Shown: one piece after another, positions 37,657 to 46,595 of the stretch
Layout: each line of letters starts with the position of its first letter
Position numbering within the stretch: position 1 is the first letter of the stretch
Source of the DNA: Phlyctochytrium arcticum
Lineage: Eukaryota > Chytridiomycota > Chytridiomycetes > Chytridiales > Chytridiaceae
Direction: 5' to 3'
NCBI GenBank assembly: GCA_025602905.1
Contig: JAHLKI010000006.1
Coordinates: 248,001 to 312,000 of the forward strand
Length of the DNA: 64,000 bases
Notes under the pieces: model-generated
Told to the model about the DNA's origin: nothing
Databases searched by the model: none
The model's input: the letters and a program-made list of their open reading frames with translations, nothing else
Position numbers and translations under genes: made by a program

Positions 37657-39076
37657 ATGGTCCGCTTGACCCCGCATATGCGCCAGGCCGTGTGCTTTGG
37701 CTTCTTTATGATTATCTTGGCCGTGCTGGTCGGTGTCATTGGCAGTCTCAACTCTAAAAAGGTAAATCATCTAGGATCTGATCCAATGCATGCATTGCCA
37801 ATGATTAAACGAATCCAATTAGAGCAAGGAAAAGTTTCAGTCGACTACTACACCGGTGTTTTGTAATGGACGGACGGATCTGACGTTTGAGAGTGATCCT
37901 GCTACGGCGGCGGTTCTGGGCTCGGTGCCTGACCTTCCGGCCGAAGCCGCGCTCATGTACTCTGTAAGTTTTTGTGATTTGAGCAAATGGCATGAATGGG
38001 AGTGAATTTGAGATATCAACCTAAAGATCAATGCTGTCCTGGTCGAAACATATGTCGTCGCACTGGACCTGCTCAAGAAAACGTCCCTGGTCCGATTCAC
38101 CGTCTGGCCTCTCGGCGATTTCCTCGAAGACGCAACAAAACTGGACGATGAGGGAAAAGGAGCACTCCGCTACGACATGAATTTCACGATTGCCGGTGTG
38201 GGAACATACACCTTCCCTCGTTCCCGTGTCGCCATCCGCCAAGAAATCAATCTTCCCGTGGATGGAGATTTGAACGCTTACCCGTTTGATAAATGGGAAT
38301 ATACCAAATTGAAGATTGAGGGGGTGTATCGTAACACGACGGTTGGGAGTGCCTCCAACGGCACACTCCTTGAACCTATCCCAGTGATTAGCGTCACTTG
38401 GGGTCAACTCCAAGACTACGCATCCGACTTCCCCGATGCCTCGAATTGTATTACGGGTCCTCCCGGTGTCAATGTCCCCACCACGGCATTTGTCCAACCA
38501 GAAGTCCGACGAACGAGCACGGCCAAGATTTACTCGATGCTGATTACGGTGATGCTCTGGGTTCTCTCGGTGTTTGTCATTGGGGTCGCGTTTGTCATTC
38601 TCGTTCAGGGACGCAAAGCGGAGCCGCCGGTTATTGCGTTCACGGCTGCTATTCTGTAAGTCAACCTACTTGAACAATCTTTTACATTGCCTAATATGTT
38701 TGTGCCGAAACAGATTTGCTATTCCCAATGTCCGCAACGCACAACCCGGTATTCCCGGAATTGGCTGCAACCTCGATGGTAAGTTCTCCTTCCTTTCCCT
38801 CTCCCTCCCTAAAAATCTCACTAACTCTCTCCTATTTCAGTCTACGCCTACTTCTGGAACGTCACCCTCTGCGCATTAGCCCTCACTCTCAACTTGGGCA
38901 ATTTCTTTTACTACCAGTACCTCCTGGGCCGTCCATCAACTCCCCTTGCCGGCCCCCCGGCAACTACTACCTCGACACCTGCAAACAACCACCCCGCACC
39001 CTTGGATACGATTGTAGTCTCTTCTTCGAACCAGGATGAGAAACGCCGATCGAGTGATTTGACTATACGTCAATAA
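37657..39076 (+). CDS. DUF4436-family integral membrane protein, 385 aa, 5 exons
   Basis: Function unknown. Exons 37657-37761, 37841-37963, 38027-38655, 38714-38778 and 38841-39076 sum to 386 codons. An N-terminal TM (about 10-31) is followed by a beta-rich domain carrying LPVDGDLNAYPFDKW (YPFD at about 161-164), the hallmark block of DUF4436. Three C-terminal TMs follow: LWVLSVFVIGVAFVILV, then FTAAILFAIPNVRNAQPG (equivalent of the family's LFA-P--R---PG motif), then LCALALTLNLGNFFYYQYL. A short cytoplasmic Ser/Thr tail ends the protein. The family is known from actinobacteria and some fungi, mostly uncharacterised. All introns have canonical GT/AG ends. Confidence 0.85.
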
Positions 39077-39189
39077 GGATCTGGAGGTCTTAAGTTTCCG
39101 GGTTTTGGCGTGAGTTTTTGGGATGCCTTTTGGGACGCTGAGACAATGTAGTTAGAATAGATTTTTTTATGTATACTTCAAGTATGACT

Positions 39190-39617
39190 ACTATATTCAG
39201 ATCAGAGGTTCTGGTTCATTCGCATACAAAGTGAAACAAGACATGGAGGATGTCATATACTAAAGTACATGGAACACTGCGCAGCAGCCAAGTCTTCAAA
39301 ATATTTTTTGCTCTAACCGTCAGATTCGCTGAAGGGTGACAATAAATACTGTAAGTCACCAAGCAAAACATGACGAATACTAGCTCTGTCATTTACCATT
39401 GCGGATATTTCCCGTCTGTACGTGTTCTCCAAGACCTGTCGCTACCATGTCGTCCAGCCCGTCTTCCATCACGCAGAGCACTGTTGACATATCAATCGAC
39501 GATGCTATCAAAGGGTTCATTGAGAAAAAAGGGGACGTACCAATATCAGATTGATCCAGTTCGTCCGGGTTCGACTGGGCATGCATCCGTTAATCTGTTC
39601 ATCTTGGTAGTTTTGTG
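39190..39617 (-). pseudogene. Decayed partial copy of the UPF0193 gene (exons 4-6 and 3' flank)
   Basis: On the minus strand this stretch parallels the intact gene at 44411-45490. It has ACTACCAAGATGAA (exon 4), a deletion, then GATATTG|GTACGT with the exon-4 donor preserved, then CTGGACGACATGGTAGCG (exon 5; peptide LDDMVATGLGE versus LDDMVAMGHGE). Next comes CTTCAG|CGAATCTGACGGTTAG, where exon 6 codons CGA ATC CGA have become CGA ATC TGA, a stop. Similarity continues past the stop codon to 'ttcagatcagaggtt' (39196 versus 44224). Exons 1-3 are missing. It is a truncated, stop-containing duplicate and borders the satellite. Confidence 0.75.
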
Positions 39618-39666
39618 CTCCACAAATTCAGACACGACGAGTCTTGCTTTTAAATCATGTCCATAG

Positions 39667-41230
39667 TGGTCTATCTCCACACTGGTTAGTCTAATGTACT
39701 GAAAGTCAAAGTGATGTCTATCTGCGCGGCTGATGATTCTTTTTCTCACCGGTATGTTTGATGCTTTAAAGGGCACTCCAATATGTGAGTGCGCGAATCA
39801 TTCTGTTGCAAATTGGTCCTGTTCGTGTGCTTGAATGTTCTTCCTACAAAGGGTATCCCCGATGCTCTTCAATTCCTCCTCCTCTAAGCTCAATCGTTCT
39901 TTCGTCAGTGTCTTTGGTGCTGCGAGGTCCTGTTGTTGCCCGGGACTCGAGTGTTCTTTCCACTTTCGCTGCCCATACTGCTCCAAAAGTTGTTCTCATG
40001 GATACTCGAATGGTCGTTCTTCAAATTTTCTCCAAAATGCCTGAAGGTCGTAAAGATGTCCGGGAAACTTGAGTGCTATTCCTCCCCCGGTTTCCCTAAT
40101 GCAACACAAGTCATAGTGATGTCTGTGAGCTTGAGAGTATTTTTCTCACCGGTATACTTGATGCTTCAAAAGTCAAACTAATGCCCGCGTACTCCAAAGA
40201 TGATCTTCCCAAGTGTTCCATTCTCTACAATGCTCGCGTACTTGAGTGTTCGTTCTTCAATGTCCTTGACCTGCTGCTGCCCGCGTGCTCGAATGTTCTT
40301 TCTACAATGGGTGTCCCCGATGCTCTTCAATTCCTCCCCCTCTAAGCTCAAACGTTTTTTCTTCAGTGTCTTTGGTGCCGCGAAGTCCTGTTGTTGCCCG
40401 GGACTCGGGTGTTCTTTCTACAATACGTGTCCCCGATGCTCTTCTACTCCTCCTCCTCTAAGCTCAAACGTTCTTTCTTCAGTGTCTTCGGTGCCGCGAG
40501 GTCCTGCTATTGCCCGGGACTCGAGTGTTCTTTCTACAAATCGTATCCCCGATGCTCTTCTGCTCCTCCTCCTCTAAGCTCAAACGTTCTTTCTTCAGTG
40601 TCTTTGGTGCCGTGAAGTCCTACTATTGCCCGGGACTCGAGTGTTCTTTCTACAAATGGTGTCCGCGATGCCGAATAAATCCTCCTCCTCTCAGCTCAAA
40701 CGTTCTGTCGTCAGTGTCTTTGGTGCCGCAAAGTCCTGTTGTGGCCCGCGTGCTCGATGTTCTTTCTACAATGGGTGTCCTCGTGCTCTTCCACTCCTCC
40801 TCCTCTAAGCTCAAACGTTCTTTCTTCAGTGTCTTTGGTGCCGCGAGGTCCTGTTGTTGCCCGGGACTCGAATGTTCTTTCTACATATCGTATCCCCAAT
40901 GCTCTTCAAATCCTCCCCCTCTAAGCTCAAACTTTCTTTTGTCAGTGCATTTGGTGCTGTGAAATCCTGTTGTCGCCCGGGACTTGAGTGTTCTCTCTAC
41001 CAACGGTGTCCCCGATGCTCCTTAAGTCCTACTCTTCTAGTCTCCAACGTTCTTTCTTCAATGTCTTCGGTGCTTCAAAGTCCTTCCGCTGCCTGCGTGC
41101 TCGATCCTTTTTTCCACACTGGTTTCCCTAAGGCAATACAAGTCACAGTGATGTCTGCGACTTTGAATGCTCTTTTCTCACCGGTGTGCTCGATGCCCCC
41201 AAAGTTATATCGATGTTTGTGCACGCGAAT
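39667..41230. repeat. 116-bp tandem satellite with interspersed higher-order blocks
   Basis: Repeat units start with 'tgttcttt' at 39836, 39952, 40294, 40410, 40526, 40642, 40758, 40873 and 40989, giving spacings of 116 (once 115) bp. A consensus unit includes 'cctcctcctctaagctcaaa', 'cagtgtctttggtgccg' and 'gttgttgcccgggactcgag'. A second block type, with 'ccacactgg', 'agtgatgtct' and 'tttttctcaccggt', occurs three times at about 39668-39783, 40081-40200 and 41113-41230, so the array is composite. 116 is not a multiple of three, so any frame shifts at each unit. Long open frames through it (for example 40510-40962) reflect a unit nearly free of stops and do not support a protein. Confidence 0.85.
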
Positions 41231-41443
41231 GCCCGTGATCCCAACTGGTTCGCTTCTCCAGATTTGCCCGGGCACTTGAGTGTCTTTCCAAAAACGTCGT
41301 CCATGATGCTGAGCAGGTCGTACTCTACGAGCCTCGAGTGTTTTTTTTGCAAGATGTGTCCGTGATATGTACAACTAAGATAACGTCTAAAATTAGTGTT
41401 CGTAGAGCGGTGGACTGATGCATAGTGCAATGGCAAGACTTAC

Positions 41444-41602
41444 ATTCATCCCGCAGGATTGATGTCGCGAAAACCATTGAAAACTTAATCCGCGGGAAGT
41501 TGGGATATCAAAAGTGACCGGGCGTTGATAAAGTTCCGCGATTTGTGTTGCGTAGAGAAATGTTGCTAGTCCACGGTCGAAGTCCACGTCCTCCTCAAGA
41601 TT
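41444..41602 (-). other. Exon-like open segment of an unresolved minus-strand gene
   Basis: Flanked by a good acceptor (TTTACTAG) and donor (GTAAGT), 53 codons in phase 0, with ordinary protein-like composition (DVDFDRGLATFLYAT ... IAELYQRPVTFDIPTS). A possible following exon after 41385 runs LYISRTHLAKKTLEARR and enters the satellite. Upstream exons could not be joined in frame, and no family is recognised. It could be part of a decayed or fast-evolving gene between about 41.1 and 43.2 kb; an ATG at 43229 opens a 120-codon frame that may be its 5' part. Confidence 0.25.
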
Positions 41603-41723
41603 CTAGTAAAGAAAGAGAGCAGCCACATGGCAAGGATTAGTTAATCTTGAGCAGAGAGAGACGCATGAGAGTGAGAGGCTCCTTATGGCGGACACTAGGT
41701 TGATCAACACGCCATGCTCCAAA

Positions 41724-41787
41724 ACAATTGCGCAGAACGTATCCCATCACTCATTGGCAGAACGTATCCCCAATGAGCTGCAATTGT
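41724..41787 (+). ncRNA. Nested hairpin element, unit 1
   Basis: 64 nt. Outer stem ACAATTG (41724-41730) pairs with CAATTGT (41781-41787). A two-base bulge CG follows, then CAG (41733-41735) pairs with CTG (41778-41780). An unpaired 14-nt segment AACGTATCCCATCA precedes an inner stem CTCATTGG (41750-41757) with CCAATGAG (41770-41777) closing the 12-nt loop CAGAACGTATCC. Unit 2 has the same layout with different stem bases. Whether it acts as RNA or DNA is unknown. It fits no ribozyme core I could recall. Confidence 0.45.
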
Positions 41788-41854
41788 CAAAAGCATTTTC
41801 GCAACTGCCCGAACAAACAGAGTGCTAGACGTGAGACCCAACCACCCAACCCGG

Positions 41855-41915
41855 GTAAGCGCAGAACGTATCCCATCACTACCTGGCAGGGCGTATCCCC
41901 AGGCTAGCTGCTTAC
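41855..41915 (+). ncRNA. Nested hairpin element, unit 2
   Basis: 61 nt with the same architecture as unit 1: outer stem GTAAG/CTTAC (extendable by two G:U pairs on the plus strand), bulge CG, CAG/CTG, an identical 14-nt AACGTATCCCATCA, then inner stem CTA-CCTGG/CCAGG-C-TAG with one bulged C, closing the 12-nt loop CAGGGCGTATCC. Stem bases differ from unit 1 by paired substitutions while unpaired parts are nearly identical. The G:U pairs favour a plus-strand transcript. Confidence 0.45.
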
Positions 41916-42241
41916 TTCGAGCAGGTTGTTCGCTACAGTGGAGAAGATGCTCATGACATACCTGCTGGTCTATGCCGAGTATGGACAGCCCAATCCAGAG
42001 AACGGATATCCAGGGAGCATTTCAGTGCGTGGGAAACATTTAATGATTCTGTTTGACATCGTCGGTGTGGTAAAAGTATTTGGGGGCGCTGGCGTTCTAG
42101 GAATTCAAGAGAGCTTTTGAATATCTTTAGAATTTGCGGTATATGGTGGGGGACTGGAATACTAACCGCATGATTAGTTGATGTTAACGATTTGAACTTC
42201 GCGTGAATGCGGGCGGGATGTGAATGCTTGTTCCGAAATGA

Positions 42242-42530
42242 GCTGGTATTGATACTGGAGGTGAAGGCATCCTGTGAACGTGAGGCGGCAGAAGTCAGCA
42301 TATGAAGTAGAGACGATTGAAGTCGTGCTCTTACCGAATTGAACAAAATGGGCCAAGGTTTCCGCTTCCGACTGAAGGCAATTATCCTTTTCCCTTGATA
42401 AGGTGGGGCTGATACAAGAGGTGAAAGCGTCCTATGAGGCAGCAGCCGTCAGCATAAGATGTAGAAGATCAAAGTGGTGGTCTTACCTAGTCGGACAATA
42501 TGGGTCAAGGCTTCCGCTTCCACTGAAAGC
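42242..42530 (-). repeat. Tandem duplication of an exon-intron-exon-like module
   Basis: Units 42242-42380 and 42406-42530 align along their length. On the minus strand each has a short exon-like stretch (GAAGCGGAARCCTTGRCCCA...), a GTAAGA donor, a 55-65-nt intron-like segment ending in CACAG or CATAG, and a second exon-like stretch beginning GAYGCYTTCACCTC. Splice signals are kept in both units, but one base pair differs in length, so the shared frame is broken between them. It probably belongs to the same unresolved minus-strand gene. Confidence 0.5.
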
Positions 42531-42540
42531 AGTCAACTGC

Positions 42541-44410
42541 AATGCCATATCTAGAAGTCCTGCCCGCGGTTTGATCTTTATGCAAAGTTTGGTGAGCGAT
42601 TGACGAAACAAGGGCCAAATTGGTGAAGATGCCTACCTTGCAATAAGGAGAAAGCGGTCGAGTCTGCTGCGGATGAGATCGATGCTTGAGCGCGAGTTGT
42701 GGAGACGTTGCGGATAGGGACCAAGGAGAACGAGAAAAATGGTACGAAGGAATGGAACAGCGGGGACAGGAGCAGTTTATAGATGCCACTAGGCGCCCCC
42801 CGGAGAATATTCAGGCTACCCTGTCGAATGCCCTCAAAATGTATGGTAATCTCCGCACGCGTCGCGTCAGCACTGAAAATAGATGGAGCTCCTTACTATG
42901 CACAACGCGTCGATCGCTAAAGGCTGGCAAAGATGTCCAAGGTCGCTGTATTGACGAAAAGATGGTCGTGCGTTTCGAGGTAAAGTCGTAGTCTGGGAGT
43001 AAACGGAATCATCAATTGACCGTTCTAGTTTCCCCGGGCTAAAAATGATTGTGGATGCGGACCTGGTATACCTTGATGAGGATAGGTGTCTTGTTGATGA
43101 AAAGTCGCGGCAAAGATGGTCGTTTGGTCGGACTTTCTGCCCCTTGCGCGCAGGCGGCTTGGCGATGGAGTAAGCAAGCGAACGACACGGCCGCCGGCCA
43201 AACGCGACGGTGGTTTTGTTAACGGACATTGGCCATTGGAGGAAACATTGTGAGGTTTATCTCGTGCGGAGCTGGATCTGGATCAAGGAGGAGAGATGTT
43301 GTTGGTGCTGTTTGAGCTGTTTGCGCTGTGGCGATCCTGTAGTGGGTCCGACTTTATCAAGCTCTTTCTCGTCCCATTGTGGCCGTTGACAACGGCAAGA
43401 GTGTCGGAGACGAGCTAGTATTGAGGGGGTATATCTGATTCGATGCCGAGTGGAGTGGTGGTCTCGGTGGGTGGAGCTGTATTTGCCCTTATGTCAAAGA
43501 GTGCCAGTATCAACGAACGCGTGGAGGTGAACGACGAGAAAAATGTCGCTACGATGATACTGGTCTCCGCACCGGCAGCGGTTATCAAGCTGAACGGCTC
43601 AGGTAATGGGATACTGTAGCTCGTCTGAACTCGAATTGGGTCTCATGGGCTCGTAGGTAATCGAAGGATTTGTAACTATCAACAATTTTACGGCGGTCCA
43701 AAAATCTACTGGTTGCTCAATTTTGCAGCAGACGCAGCCATCGAGGGAACGCACGAACAGTGTATATAATTCCGATCTTCAACATAATGGCATTTGAGCA
43801 GCCATAGCGCACGACATCAGAGGTAAGTTTCCACGGATCTCACGCTTCATACTGTGTTCATAGGTCAAGTGTCCGCCTGGAGCGCCAGCGGTAAAAGGCC
43901 ATCAACCGTTTGACTGACAGCACCCCCGTCAAAATGTTTGGATGACAACCCTGATTCACATTGGGAGCACCTGCCCAAGTCCTCGGTCGGGAAGCGCTTC
44001 ACATTCCCTGTCTCAATTTGGGCAACTTTTTTTTGACTCCGATTGCCGCCCCGGCAGCGACTGACAGCTCGGCATAGGCTCCCAATTGTTCTCCGATCGA
44101 GTAGTGATTTCAATTTTCGGATGTTGGCACTTTGGCGTAGAACGATTTTCGGCGCTGGTGCGCGAGACGCAGTATTTAGAATGGACCCCCGCTGTATATA
44201 ATCTTTCAAAAAATATTATTATGTTCAGATCAGAGGTTTTTTACCTATTGGAAGGGATTTGTATATGACTGGATCAGATCATCACCATTCTCTTCACATT
44301 TACATTGCTGTTGCGGCGAGTGTTTTAAAAAGCTGGCTAGCAGACAAAGTAAAAGAATACACAGAGGATTGACACTTGCTAAGTACACGGAAAATATTGC
44401 GCAGCACTCG
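42541..44410. other. Unresolved stretch of the accessory island
   Basis: Contains candidate minus-strand exon-like pieces (ATG at 43229; open segment to 42867; splice-donor-like CAAG|GTAGG near 42640) that I could not assemble into one reading frame. 43230-44215 shows no coding or repeat structure. 44215-44410 is the 3' flank shared with the pseudogene copy. Confidence 0.35.
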
Positions 44411-45490
44411 CTATGTCTTCAAGTTATTGACAACACCTCGACTTCGTTCCCGGTCAATCTGCTCCAACCGTCGGATTCGCTAGAAGATATAGATACTATA
44501 AGTCGCCGGTCAATACCATAGCAGTACTAGCCTTACCGCTCCAATTTCTGTTCCAATCTCGCGTCTGTATTTTTCTCCATGCCCCATCGCTACCATATCA
44601 TCCAGCCATTGTCGCCGGTCCTCAATTTCGCGGACCACTAGATGTAGGCACTTAAATCAGTCATACTATTGGGCGAGATTTCAAAATGGGGACTGTACCA
44701 ATATCGAATTCGTCCAGTTCGGAGGGTTCAGGAGAGGGTGCGTCCGTTTCGGCTGCCTGCGCGACGTGGTCGGCTTGGGTTTGCCCATGCGTGGCCATCA
44801 GGTTCTGGAACCGGATCTTTTCATCTTGGTAGTTTTCTGCGTAAAGTTCCGGCCAATGTCAATCATCTTGTGCGCAGCGTGTTAAAAAATAACGTTACGT
44901 ACTTTTACACGTCGGTCGAAACTCGTCAACGTCAAATGCACCCCCACGGACAATTTGATCCAATGTTCGAATTTGGGGTCGGGTTGGGCGGTATTTCATT
45001 GTGGGCATCGGTGGGGGAGGGAGGTACCGCTGGGACTGGCCGGCTTGGGATGGTCGGAAACTGAGCCCTGGGGTGGGTTTTGCGGGGAGGGGTGTTGGAC
45101 CAGCTGTTCAGGGGATTGTTGAGAATACGAAAATTGAGAAATGGAAAAGTACTTTTGCTTTTACCTTGAAAGAGAAGCTGATCTAGGTATCGTTGTTGTG
45201 ACGAGCTGAGTTTTGATGACCGGATCATAGCTAGAAACCCAAGTTTAACCATCCACACACAACTAAAATGTTAACAACCGCATACTCTTCAGAACCCCCC
45301 TAGTCCCAGCACTCAGCTCTTCCTCTTTGCCAATCATCTCGGGACCATGAGCTGGTACCGCCTGACTTTGACCCGTCCGCCAGGGTGGATGTGATGGGCG
45401 GCGAGTGGATGAAGACGGGTAGGAGCGGAGTTGGGGAATGGGGTTGGGCGTTGGCTGGAGCCGCTGGGATGGGAGCGTTGCCGAAGACAT
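44411..45490 (-). CDS. UPF0193 (C22orf23/EVG1-like) protein, 259 aa, 6 exons
   Basis: Family of unknown molecular function that I associate with ciliated or flagellated eukaryotes. Exons: 45490-45286, 45230-45165, 45103-44903, 44836-44699, 44637-44537 and 44479-44411 (205+66+201+138+101+69 = 780 nt, 260 codons), with introns of 54-66 nt in consistent phases. Family landmarks in order: SAGTRGVLKTMIRSSKLSSSQQRYL, the Pro-rich block GPTPLPAKPTPG, DEFRPTCKKNYQDEKIRFQ, then REIEDRRQWLDDM-AMGHGEKYRREI and RRLEQIDRERSR at the C-terminus. A partly degenerate copy lies at 39190-39617. tRNA copy 5 starts 138 bp upstream on the other strand. The family call is from memory of the motif order; no search was run. 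Confidence 0.7.
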
Positions 45491-45627
45491 TTCTTTGGGT
45501 TGGGTGCAGACTTATCAACAGGTTCTAATAGGTCTCTACGAGTCAAAAGTCCGCTGCTGATCCAACTTTTACCTCAGCTCAACTCATTGTACGGTCCTAT
45601 ACTTGCTACTACTTCCGAAAATATCGA

Positions 45628-45700
45628 GGTCCTATGGCCAAATGGATAAGGTGCCTGACTACGAATCAGGAGATTCCAGGTTCGACCCCTGGTAGGATCG
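45628..45700 (+). tRNA. tRNA-Arg (anticodon ACG), copy 5
   Basis: Identical 73-nt cloverleaf. The 5' flank ends 'atatcgag', one base off the flank of copies 1 and 2. A T run follows from 45701. Head-to-head with the UPF0193 gene, 137 bp apart. Confidence 0.97.
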
Positions 45701-46595
45701 TTTTTTTTTTCTTTCTTTTCTGCTCCACTGCACTCGAACTTTTGGACAAAGCTTTGTTTTTTTTTGACTCTGCGTACACAATGGTATTGATGCAGAGGTC
45801 TGGGCTTTGTATTGACTTGGGCATTGATCAAAAGTTTTCAAGATCGCAACTTTGAAAGGGCACTCAAATTTCGTGCCTGCCATTGAAGAGGAGCAAGAGC
45901 AAGGTTACCCCGACGGCGAGACACACAGCTTTACACTTTTTCCAATGCCGCCACGAAGTTATGGCTGAATAAGTCAGGGTCTGCGAGATCATCGCCGAGA
46001 TGAGCCAGGTTCGAGTTCAGGAAATGGCAATGCTGGCAGCGACTGTGCGCGGCGGAGCCTTTTGATCCCTTTTGACGCGGTAACACCCCGAAAGCAAGGG
46101 TCTACTTTCCACTGTTTCCAGTACGGGGGCTGAGCGTTCGTCTCCCCAAAGAGGTTTTAAAAACGGTGCTGTTTTCCTCGACGGAACCTGCCAATCGTCC
46201 AGCAACTTGTAAAGGATTTTTTGGAGTGTTTGCGCTAGCGCGTTCAGGACATCTGGTAAGAAACAAGGCAGGGTGTATGGGTGATACGCATAACTTACAT
46301 TTAGAGTTTTTAGCCTGAGCCAAATAGCTTCGGTTTACACAAGAAATCGGCAAAATAGGAAGCAGCAGCATCCGTGCGAACGTGTTAAACATAGTTGGAG
46401 TATCTGAAGCATTTGAAAGAACGAGCGGGCGGGAGAAGGATTTCCTACGAATTTGGCCGGAGACCTGCATAAAGACGTTTGGCGTTCCCAACCCCTCGAG
46501 CAGTCCAGGAATTTTTGTTGATTTGGGGTATGTGCCGGCAGGACTCTTCGTGTCGGAATATGCAAAACCTCATCAACTTGAATAGAACTGGCGCA
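45701..46595. other. Intergenic region upstream of the DOMON-b561 gene
   Basis: Starts with the tRNA terminator. No coding region with recognisable domains is found; the minus-strand open frame 46102-46491 has no family character. It holds the promoter of the b561 gene. Confidence 0.5.

Noticed and set aside
40200..41279. Ser/Leu/Phe-rich open frames of 125-150 codons in the satellite
   Set aside because: The 116-bp period shifts frame every unit. The same peptide pieces recur in different frames, which is expected of a stop-poor repeat and not of a protein.
41724..41915. Hairpin pair as a known self-cleaving ribozyme
   Set aside because: No hammerhead CUGAUGA/GAAA core, and no twister, pistol or HDV-like conserved core, is visible on either strand, so only a new structured element is proposed.
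4546..45700. tRNA copies as heads of tRNA-derived SINEs
   Set aside because: All five are full-length, perfectly folded tRNAs ended by T-tracts, and no shared downstream body follows them.
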